37,944 bases of DNA from Oscillospiraceae bacterium (GTDB taxonomy: Bacteria > Bacillota > Clostridia > Oscillospirales > Ruminococcaceae), in NCBI GenBank assembly GCA_029007985.1, contig JAQXIW010000008.1, positions 1-37,944 on the forward strand. Direction: 5' to 3'. This document shows positions 31,766 through 37,944 of the stretch, in pieces (the stretch's first letter is position 1; the number at the start of each line of letters is the position of its first letter). The position numbers and the translations under genes were made by a program. The notes under the pieces were generated by a model that worked only from the letters and a program-made list of their open reading frames with translations, searched no databases and had not been told where the DNA came from.

Positions 31766-33856
31766 ATGGATATTACAGAAAGATACCGCAATGCAGAAAA
31801 GTTGTTGACGCCGTATACAAGAGAGTCTGTCTTGAACGGCGCGCCGAATGTACAATGGGTCGGCGATAAAGTGTTCAAAATAGACATGGAGTCTTATGAT
31901 GAGAACGGAAAAATCGTAAAAACCCCTGTCTATATGGACGTCGACGGAGAAAAAACGGAATTTACCGAGACCGTCAAAAAAGACAGATACACTCTGTCAT
32001 CAGACAAGGGAAACATCATTTTAACAGATGCCGAAACCGGCAAGACCACTCCATTGACAACCGATGCAGAGCCGTACTATGAGTATGCAAACTACATTGA
32101 CTTAAACAGCCAGGTAACCGTAAAATTACAGGGCTACGAGGGAAAACCGATAGTTTGCTGGTCGCCGGACAGGACAAAATTTGTCACATATCGCTCAGAC
32201 AGGAGAAAAACCCCGCATCTCTATGTAATCAAATCGTATTTTGACGACGACTGCTGTTCCAGACCGGAACTTTACTCCTACCCTTGCCCGATACCTCGGG
32301 ACAGTGACGATGTTGTGCCTCACTATTCGTTCTTTATAGGCGACTGCGTCAAAGGTACAATGACAAAAATCGACGTGCCGGATTTGCTCTATCCGCCGCA
32401 TTGCAGCGACTCGAGCAGTATGTTCAAATGGCTCGACGACAGCGAACATCTCTATTTCACTTGGCTTAAAAGAGGTTATTTAGAGGGCAGATATTATTTA
32501 ATAGACGCAAACGACGGCTCGGCGCAGTTGCTGTTTTGCGAAAAAGCCGAAACCTTTTTGAATCTGGGTGCATCCGGTGTGCCGGACGGCTTCGGCCCGT
32601 ACCGATTTTCAAATTTTGTCACTCAGGATATGACAAAGTTTTTCTGGTGGAGCGAAAAGGACAATTACGCCCATCTTTACCGCTGTGATGTCGGCAGCAA
32701 CGAGCTTGTGGACATAATCCCGGAAAAAGAGCTTATCGTACAAAAGCTTCAATATGTGGATGAAGAGAATGAAAAAATCTACTTTATGGGCAATAACGAC
32801 AAAGACTGCTGCGACCCGCTTTATTTCAACCTCTATGTGGTAAGCTTTGACGGAAAATATTTCAAGAGACTCACGCCGGAGGACGCCTGTCATTCCGTAA
32901 AGGTGGGTAAAAAGGCGTTTGTCGATACATATTCCACCATCGATACCGTGCCGGTAACGGTATTAAGAGACTTGGAAGGCAATTTGATAAAGGAAATTGT
33001 CAGAGCGGATGCAACAAAACTGTTTGAGAGAGGTTACGTTCTGCCGGAGAGATTTACCGTTAAAGCTTCCGACGGTAAAACAGACATTTACGGAATAATC
33101 GTAAAGCCGCAGAACCCTGAGACCGAAAAAGTACCTCTTGTAGACTATATTTACGGCGCAGCCCAAATGGCGAATGTGCCGAAAACATTTACCTGGGATA
33201 ACCCTGCGAACCGCGAAATCATGGGCGGTCTGCAACAGTTTGCGCAGCTCGGTATGGCGGGCGTAATAATTGACGGCATAGGTACTCCGGGCAGAGGCAA
33301 GGCCTTCCACGACGCTTCCTGGCAATGCTTTGAGCAGACAGACGGCTTGGCGGATCATGTGTACTGCTTTGACGAGTTGTGTGAAAAATACCCGTTCATA
33401 GACAAGGATAGAATTGGTATCTGGGGCAATTCCGGCGGCGGTTACGGCACAGTTCAGGCTCTTCTCACCTACCCTGAAACATTTAAGGTCGGCGTTGCTT
33501 CATCCGGAAACTATGATAACAGAATGTACGAGACAGGCTGGACAGAGAGATATTCCGGCCCGTTTGACGACGAGGTTTTCAAACGCGGAGACGCTGCCAA
33601 AAACGCAAAGAATCTCACCGGTAAGCTGTTGCTTGCTTACGGCGCGCTGGACGACAATGTATCGGCATCGGAAACAATCAGACTTTGCGACATTCTCAAC
33701 AGGCTGAATAAGGACTATGATTTGATGGTGTGCCCGAGAATAAACCACAATGTGCCGAGCGACTACTACTTTATGCGCAGAAAGATGGACTATTTTGTCA
33801 AATATCTTTTGGGCACAGAACCGCCTAAAGAATACAGATTTGAGTTGATGAAATAA
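31766..33856 (+). CDS. S9-family (dipeptidyl-peptidase IV-like) serine peptidase
   Basis: Prolyl-oligopeptidase superfamily protein of 696 aa. The N-terminal two-thirds is a beta-propeller (for example SPDRTKFVTYRSDRRKTPHL, FFWWSEKDNYAHLYRCD) that gates the active site. The C-terminal alpha/beta hydrolase has the nucleophile in WGNSGGGYG near 555, the aspartate in AYGALDDNV near 629 and the histidine in RINHNVPSDYYF near 661. The elbow is GNSGGG instead of the usual GWSYGG. It has no signal peptide, so it probably cleaves dipeptides from cytosolic peptides. A possible alternative is an acylaminoacyl or prolyl peptidase; the S1 pocket cannot be judged. AGAAAGGG serves as ribosome site. A NUDIX gene starts one base after the stop. 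Confidence 0.92.
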   Translation: MDITERYRNAEKLLTPYTRESVLNGAPNVQWVGDKVFKIDMESYDENGKIVKTPVYMDVDGEKTEFTETVKKDRYTLSSDKGNIILTDAETGKTTPLTTDAEPYYEYANYIDLNSQVTVKLQGYEGKPIVCWSPDRTKFVTYRSDRRKTPHLYVIKSYFDDDCCSRPELYSYPCPIPRDSDDVVPHYSFFIGDCVKGTMTKIDVPDLLYPPHCSDSSSMFKWLDDSEHLYFTWLKRGYLEGRYYLIDANDGSAQLLFCEKAETFLNLGASGVPDGFGPYRFSNFVTQDMTKFFWWSEKDNYAHLYRCDVGSNELVDIIPEKELIVQKLQYVDEENEKIYFMGNNDKDCCDPLYFNLYVVSFDGKYFKRLTPEDACHSVKVGKKAFVDTYSTIDTVPVTVLRDLEGNLIKEIVRADATKLFERGYVLPERFTVKASDGKTDIYGIIVKPQNPETEKVPLVDYIYGAAQMANVPKTFTWDNPANREIMGGLQQFAQLGMAGVIIDGIGTPGRGKAFHDASWQCFEQTDGLADHVYCFDELCEKYPFIDKDRIGIWGNSGGGYGTVQALLTYPETFKVGVASSGNYDNRMYETGWTERYSGPFDDEVFKRGDAAKNAKNLTGKLLLAYGALDDNVSASETIRLCDILNRLNKDYDLMVCPRINHNVPSDYYFMRRKMDYFVKYLLGTEPPKEYRFELMK

Positions 33857-33857
33857 T

Positions 33858-34427
33858 ATGCAAAAACTGATATCTCAATTAGAAGAATATACACCCTTCA
33901 ACGAACAGGAAGAGCGAGACAAAGGCGTAATACTGAGCGCACTGAAAACACAACCCGATATTTTTGAAAGAAGCAATCTGATTGCGCACATGACGGCGTC
34001 CGCCTGGGTAGTAAATAAAGACAGGTCAAAAATATTGCTGGCATATCACAATATTTACGATTCATGGGCTTGGCTCGGCGGCCATGCGGACGGCGAAAAG
34101 GACTTGCTGAAAGTCGCGATGAAAGAAGTGAGTGAGGAAAGCGGAATCAAAAATATTAGGCCGGTTAGCGAAGATATTTTATCCGTTGAGACTTTGACCG
34201 TTGACGGCCACGAAAAGAAAGGCATATATGTGCCCTCTCACCTGCATCTGAATGTTACATTTCTAATTGAGGCGGACGACACCGAGCAGACTCGCATTCG
34301 TGTCGGGGAAAATTCAAATGTAGCTTGGTTTGACAGAGATAAAGCTGTTGAAATGTCAAACGAAAAATGGTTCAAAGAGAGGATATACTCAAAACTGATG
34401 AAAAAAGTGTATCCCGGCAATTTATAA
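33858..34427 (+). CDS. NUDIX hydrolase
   Basis: Small nucleotide-diphosphate-linked hydrolase of 189 aa. The Nudix box spans about residues 74-97 (GGHADGE, then MKEVSEESGI) with the catalytic Glu pair in place. The loop before the first Glu is one residue shorter than the textbook box, and the usual Arg is Lys89; both occur in known subfamilies. The substrate (ADP-ribose, nucleotide sugar, isopentenyl or oxidised nucleotide) cannot be told. It begins one base after the S9 stop without a strong ribosome site of its own, so its translation is probably coupled. A terminator follows. Confidence 0.9.
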   Translation: MQKLISQLEEYTPFNEQEERDKGVILSALKTQPDIFERSNLIAHMTASAWVVNKDRSKILLAYHNIYDSWAWLGGHADGEKDLLKVAMKEVSEESGIKNIRPVSEDILSVETLTVDGHEKKGIYVPSHLHLNVTFLIEADDTEQTRIRVGENSNVAWFDRDKAVEMSNEKWFKERIYSKLMKKVYPGNL

Positions 34428-34446
34428 TTATTCCTGTACACAGAAT

Positions 34447-34473
34447 AAAGTGCGGCTACCGGTCGCACTTTTT
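34447..34473 (+). terminator. S9-NUDIX operon terminator
   Basis: AAAGTGCG (34447-34454) and CGCACTTT (34464-34471) pair around a 9-nt loop, followed by T5, about 20 bp past the NUDIX stop. Confidence 0.8.
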
Positions 34474-34509
34474 GTCTTTGTAAATTTGTTATCGGATTTT
34501 TTGATGTAA

Positions 34510-34538
34510 TTGATTTTATGCGTATAATTATATATAAT
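34510..34538 (+). promoter_or_regulatory. Promoter of surface-modification operon
   Basis: TTGATT (34510-34515) and TATAAT (34533-34538) are 17 bp apart, about 30 bp before the lipoprotein ATG. Confidence 0.55.
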
Positions 34539-34569
34539 AATATAGATATTCTCTGAACTGAGGTAAATA

Positions 34570-35961
34570 ATGAAAAATATCATTAAACTTATTATGCTTA
34601 TCGCCATATTGTCACTTTGCGCCTGCACTAAAGCGCCTGATATTGACGGCTATTTGTCAAAAGTCGGCAAAGAACTCGGCGAAGGCAATTATAAAGCTGT
34701 GTCCGACACCGTAAATACCGTTCTGAAAACCGAAAAATTCTCTGAAGAAGAATTAGACGACGGGCTGATTTTAATAATCGAGAAATGCGAGCAGGCTTTT
34801 GCAGCCGAAAAAAGCGTCGACCTTTACAATTTGACGGCGGAAATATACAGAGAATATATAAAAATAAATTCGTCCGATGAAAAACGGTATATCGGGCTAG
34901 CGAAATTTTACCGGGATAACGGCGAATTAGACAAAGCCGTCAAAGTTTTAGACAGCTGCCCGGATTACACGGATAAAAAAGAAATAAGCAAACTGAAAGA
35001 CAGATATATTGCCGAAACAAGAGGCTATTATGACATTGATATGCCACGGTCTTTTGAAGATGTGCCGGATCCGTTTAAGGAGCCGTGCGCAAACCGGGGA
35101 AAATTGGAATATTTTTACTACGACACAAAATACTATGATAAAGATATATCCGACATGACGAAATATGCTTTGATATATCTGCCTTACGGATATGATTCGG
35201 ATGATGCAGATACAAAATACGATGTTATGTATCTTATGCATGGGCGTGACGATTCCCCGGAGCATTTTTTCGGCACCCCGGACAATCCCTCTGAAAACAA
35301 AAATATCATAGACAATCTTATTTGCGGCGGTATGCGACCGGTGATTATTGTCGCCTGCGACTACTATCCGAACAACACCCAGGTGTTTAACGGTGACGGA
35401 GACGCCTCCATGACAAAGAATTTCGGATATGAATTTATAAATGATTTGATGCCGTCCTTTGAATCTCAATACAACACATACGCAGAAGAAATATCCCGCG
35501 AGGGCTTTGTGAATTCCAGAAACCACCGAATGTTTGCCGGCTTTTCGATGGGCGCCGTGACAACCTGGTACAGAATCGGCGATTCTCTGCGGTATTGCAG
35601 ATATTTTATGCCGATGAGCGGCAGTCTGTATTGGGGTACCGAAATTTACACCGACAAGCAAGATGCCGAAAACTTTATCCCAAACTATCTTGACAACGCC
35701 GTAAAGGCAGGCGGATATTCCACCTATGATTTTGTGGTTGTATCCTGTGTCGGCACAAGCGATTTTGCAAAAAGAACTCTTGACAGCGCAATGAACATAC
35801 TGAAAACATCATCTGAGTATTTTGTTTTCGACGGCTCTAAACCGAACACATATTACTATTACGGATATGGGGATAAACACGATTATGTTGCAACAGGCAA
35901 ATATCTGTACAATGTGTTGCCGCTGTTTATGCAGATGATAGGTGGGTCGAATGAAGAATAA
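34570..35961 (+). CDS. Lipoprotein with TPR-like helices and esterase domain
   Basis: Secreted lipoprotein of 463 aa. The signal peptide ends in LCAC, with Cys19 as lipidation site. Residues of about 25-150 are TPR-like helices (YKAVSDTVNTVLKTEKFSEE, DKAVKVLDSCPDYTDKKEIS). The rest is an esterase-D/feruloyl-esterase-type alpha/beta hydrolase: LPYGYDSDDADTKYDVMYLM, HGRDDSPEHFFG, the nucleophile elbow AGFSMGAVTTW, and a late His in YGDKHDYVATGK. Such domains remove acyl or feruloyl groups from polysaccharides, or transfer mycolates; here a cell-surface acyl-ester role is likely. A GAGG site precedes the ATG. The SGNH gene overlaps its end by 11 bp. Confidence 0.85.
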   Translation: MKNIIKLIMLIAILSLCACTKAPDIDGYLSKVGKELGEGNYKAVSDTVNTVLKTEKFSEEELDDGLILIIEKCEQAFAAEKSVDLYNLTAEIYREYIKINSSDEKRYIGLAKFYRDNGELDKAVKVLDSCPDYTDKKEISKLKDRYIAETRGYYDIDMPRSFEDVPDPFKEPCANRGKLEYFYYDTKYYDKDISDMTKYALIYLPYGYDSDDADTKYDVMYLMHGRDDSPEHFFGTPDNPSENKNIIDNLICGGMRPVIIVACDYYPNNTQVFNGDGDASMTKNFGYEFINDLMPSFESQYNTYAEEISREGFVNSRNHRMFAGFSMGAVTTWYRIGDSLRYCRYFMPMSGSLYWGTEIYTDKQDAENFIPNYLDNAVKAGGYSTYDFVVVSCVGTSDFAKRTLDSAMNILKTSSEYFVFDGSKPNTYYYYGYGDKHDYVATGKYLYNVLPLFMQMIGGSNEE

Positions 35962-36733
35962 AGTATTCAGGTTAATATCTGCGCTTATGATTGTAATCTG
36001 TATTATCGGCGCATACGGCGTTGTTTTCGGCTCGTCAAGAGTTAAGGCGGCTCAGCGGCGAATAGAGCGGGAAATACTGCGGGAACAGCGGCGAATCGAG
36101 GCCGAAAGACAGGCGGCGCTGGAAGAACAGGCTCGACTCAGAGCCGAAAGAGAGGCTCAAAGACAGCGGTATATCGAAGAAATATCCTGTTGGAACGGGT
36201 ATAAAACTCCGTCGGATATTCTAATCACCGGCGTCGGAGATTCCGTAATGGTATCCTGTTACGACGCCCTGTGCCAAAAGTTCCCAAACGGCTATTTTGA
36301 CGCAAAATTCGGCCGCAGAATTGCCGCCGGTACAAGCGTTTTGAAAAATTTGGCGGACAGCGGCAGTCTCGGGGATGTCGTATTCCTGTCGCTTATCACA
36401 AATTATTCCGCCGATATCACCAAAGACCAGGTTGAAGAGCTTGTAAAAATATGCGACGGCAGACCGGTGTTTTTCACCACCGCATACGGAATAAACAACC
36501 AGAGCTCAAACAACATAGTATATGAATTAGCGGAAGAATACGACAATGTCTACATAGTGAATTGGCGAGAATACGCGTCCGGCCACCCTGAGTGGATATT
36601 GGAGGACGGCCTGCATCCGAATAAAGAGGGAGCACGGGCCTATGCACAGCTTTTATACGACAGAATATACGAGGAACTCTTTCCTACTCGGGAGGAAATA
36701 GACAAAATGGTAGAGGATAAATATGCAGACTAA
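35951..36733 (+). CDS. Membrane-anchored SGNH hydrolase, OatA-like
   Basis: Protein of 260 aa with one N-terminal membrane anchor (residues 5-27), a charged coiled coil (about 30-75, Arg/Glu/Gln-rich), then an SGNH domain. Catalytic elements are Ser98 in TGVGDSVM, a likely oxyanion Asn near 151 in SLITNYS, and Asp219/His222 in EDGLHPN. It closely resembles the C-terminal extracytoplasmic acetyltransferase domain of OatA-type proteins, which O-acetylates peptidoglycan or glycans. I start at the ATG 35951, preceded by AGGTGG, and not at the in-frame GTG 35942. It overlaps the lipoprotein by 11 bp and the acyltransferase by 11 bp, so it is co-translated with both. Confidence 0.88.
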   Translation: MKNKVFRLISALMIVICIIGAYGVVFGSSRVKAAQRRIEREILREQRRIEAERQAALEEQARLRAEREAQRQRYIEEISCWNGYKTPSDILITGVGDSVMVSCYDALCQKFPNGYFDAKFGRRIAAGTSVLKNLADSGSLGDVVFLSLITNYSADITKDQVEELVKICDGRPVFFTTAYGINNQSSNNIVYELAEEYDNVYIVNWREYASGHPEWILEDGLHPNKEGARAYAQLLYDRIYEELFPTREEIDKMVEDKYAD

Positions 36734-37778
36734 AAAAATAGATGCCGTAAACTTATATAAATTTTTAGGCGTACTCGGCGTATTGTTTTATCATTTATAT
36801 CCTTCTGTTCTCCCTGGCGGTTTTTTTGGTGTAAACCTGTTTTTTCTTATGTCCGGTTTTCTCATCGGCAAATCTTTATTCGGACAAATTGACGGAGGCA
36901 CTTTTTCCTTCAAAAAATACTATATTAAGAGATTTTTTCGTATTTACCCGGCTCTCGTTGTTGTAATACTGTGGACTGCCGGCGTTGTGTTTATATTTTG
37001 GCCGTATAAAATGGCGAATATGCCCCGGGAAATTATGTCAGTTTTGCTCGGCTGCAACAACTATTGGCAAATTGTAAAAGGCGGCGACTATTTTGCGAAC
37101 ATATCTCAAAACTCCCCTTTTATACATTTGTGGTATATAGGAATACTGATTCAGTTTTATTTAATAAGCCCCGTGATATGTTTTCTGTATAAAAAACTGT
37201 CGCAAAAAAACGGTGTGTTTTTTCGGGGTACTCTTTTGACTGTTTCGGCTTTATACCTGCCTATAAGAACGCTTTTTCCGGTTGACAACATCACGGATAT
37301 TTATTACAGCACTCTTTGCAGGATTTTTCCGCTGTTGCTCGGTATGTTTTTGCGGGATTATATGAATAAAAAGCCTTCAAATGTCGGCAAATTCGCTTCG
37401 TCGTCCGCCGCTGTAATGTTTTTATTTGTTACAGCAGTTTTATTTGTTTTTTCGGACGGCACAAAAATGTACACATACCGTTTTCTTTTGAACTTATACA
37501 CCCTGTTTTGCTCCCGGTGTTTTTATTTAATGTCATATAAATTTATTTTGAAGATCGGAAAACCGATAATAGACTTTATTTGCGACATCAGCTATGAAAT
37601 ATATCTGTGGCAGTACCCGGAGATTTTTATTTTCACAAACTCAAATGTCCCCCCGGCAATAAGCTGTTTCGCCGAGCCGATTTTAATAATTCTTTTGAGC
37701 GTCTGGTTGCACCTTTTTATCGGAAGTTTCGCAAAACCGAAAAAGCGGAAAAAGACGGTGTATAAAAGATCAACATAA
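36723..37778 (+). CDS. Acyltransferase-3 family membrane protein
   Basis: Polytopic protein of 351 aa with about ten membrane helices. It belongs to the acyltransferase-3 (OafA/OatA/YrhL) family, which passes acetyl groups from cytosolic acetyl-CoA across the membrane. The first helix has KFLGVLGVLFYHLYP with the catalytic histidine His24. GGFFGVNLFFLMSGFLIG and YIKRFFRIYPALVVVI are the following signature blocks; the C-terminus is basic (KPKKRKKTVYKR). The length equals the membrane half of OatA, without the SGNH domain, which is encoded by the overlapping upstream gene. The pair therefore looks like a split OatA. Target glycan unknown. Confidence 0.92.
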   Translation: MQTKKIDAVNLYKFLGVLGVLFYHLYPSVLPGGFFGVNLFFLMSGFLIGKSLFGQIDGGTFSFKKYYIKRFFRIYPALVVVILWTAGVVFIFWPYKMANMPREIMSVLLGCNNYWQIVKGGDYFANISQNSPFIHLWYIGILIQFYLISPVICFLYKKLSQKNGVFFRGTLLTVSALYLPIRTLFPVDNITDIYYSTLCRIFPLLLGMFLRDYMNKKPSNVGKFASSSAAVMFLFVTAVLFVFSDGTKMYTYRFLLNLYTLFCSRCFYLMSYKFILKIGKPIIDFICDISYEIYLWQYPEIFIFTNSNVPPAISCFAEPILIILLSVWLHLFIGSFAKPKKRKKTVYKRST

Positions 37779-37814
37779 TCACAATATATTAAGTACCGAA
37801 TTTATCGTGCACAA

Positions 37815-37831
37815 GTCCGTAAAAAACGGAC
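37815..37831. repeat. Small inverted repeat near IS edge
   Basis: GTCCGT (37815-37820) and ACGGAC (37826-37831) flank AAAAA. It lies between the acyltransferase and the transposase hairpin. No T tract follows. It may belong to the insertion-sequence end, whose boundary cannot be fixed here. Confidence 0.45.
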
Positions 37832-37846
37832 ATAGAAAATAAGAAC

Positions 37847-37887
37847 CCTCCTGGTGTAGAATATAAACTACATCAGGAGGATTTTTT
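37847..37887 (+). promoter_or_regulatory. Hairpin burying the transposase ribosome site
   Basis: CCTCCTGGTGTAG (37847-37859) pairs with CTACATCAGGAGG (37868-37880), one pair being G-U, around AATATAAA. The AGGAGG ribosome site is inside the right arm and T6 follows. It can stop transcription from outside and block translation initiation, as known for other insertion sequences. Confidence 0.7.
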
Positions 37888-37944
37888 ATGGCAAGAAGTT
37901 ACAAAAACATAAGCAAGTATGAAAAAGAAATAATCGAATTAAAA
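37888..37944 (+). CDS. Probable transposase, 5' end only
   Basis: Only the first 19 codons are present (MARSYKNISKYEKEIIELK), cut by the window edge. The basic, Lys/Glu-rich opening resembles helix-turn-helix proteins (OrfA) of IS3-type elements in Clostridia, which continue into a KGxTxxEIAEKLG-like helix. AGGAGG is 7 nt upstream but buried in a hairpin, which is typical of transposase leaders. Family assignment rests on these few residues and the leader structure, so it is tentative; a small DNA-binding protein is the alternative. Confidence 0.6.
   Translation, partial: MARSYKNISKYEKEIIELK

Larger units (their letters stand above)
37841..37944 (+). mobile_element. Left part of probable insertion sequence
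   Basis: The transposase-like start with a hairpin-buried ribosome site suggests an insertion sequence entering from the right. The left terminal repeat and target duplication cannot be identified without the other end. It probably lies between 37779 and 37841. Confidence 0.5.

Noticed and set aside
34948..35661. 237-codon minus-strand frame
   Set aside because: Antisense to the esterase lipoprotein; composition is a reverse-frame artefact.

Overview
The window looks like a chromosomal segment of a low-GC, Gram-positive, obligately anaerobic Clostridia-type bacterium, most likely an uncultured gut Oscillospirales/Ruminococcaceae or close relative. The evidence is the family mix: hybrid histidine kinase, CBS/DRTGG-type inorganic pyrophosphatase, MATE exporter, CmpB-like membrane protein, BspA-type leucine-rich repeats, and a FliB-like CxxCC protein. 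AGGAGG-type ribosome sites, occasional TTG starts, AT-rich intergenic DNA and strong hairpin+T terminators fit this as well. The lineage is an inference; no rRNA, tRNA or universal marker gene was recognised.

Layout. 1-586 has no supportable gene, but 19-174 holds 20-21 bp-phased TTGCA...TTTGTAA repeats running off the left edge. 660-5488 (minus) is a sensory pair: a lipoprotein solute-binding protein with a 5'-nucleotidase-C-like tail, followed by a hybrid histidine kinase. 5801-6391 is a VTT-domain membrane protein. 6604-10890 (plus) has PepD, an amidohydrolase coupled to a PnuC-like transporter, and a DegV protein. 10921-18138 (minus) has a small SseB-like protein, M32 carboxypeptidase, MATE exporter, CBS-pyrophosphatase, FliB-like protein and CmpB-like protein. 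18226-23538 (minus) is an overlapping operon of VWA/metallopeptidase-like protein, MoxR AAA+ ATPase, cytoplasmic LRR protein and an unknown protein. 23778-25281 holds an RluA pseudouridine synthase and an alpha/beta hydrolase.

The most unusual locus is 25417-26037. A consensus promoter and a strong intrinsic terminator enclose about 585 bp with no plausible long ORF, containing nine degenerate copies of a GGTAYACTCC-centred unit, seven of them 52-57 bp apart. I read this as a tandem-repeat non-coding RNA of unknown class and as the best candidate for an undescribed system.

26104-31648 has a type-B carboxylesterase, the NifS/NifU iron-sulfur pair, an M19 dipeptidase and a second amidohydrolase-family protein. 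31766-34427 is an S9 peptidase coupled to a NUDIX hydrolase. 34570-37778 is an overlapping three-gene surface-modification operon: esterase lipoprotein, membrane-anchored SGNH hydrolase and acyltransferase-3, resembling OatA split into two genes. The window ends in the first 19 codons of a probable transposase whose ribosome site lies inside a hairpin.

Four to five peptidases (M20C, M32, M19, S9), two amidohydrolases, several hydrolases and two exporter/transporter proteins suggest peptide scavenging with small-molecule exchange. Most are separate transcription units with their own promoters and terminators, so this looks like core and accessory chromosome rather than one integrated element.
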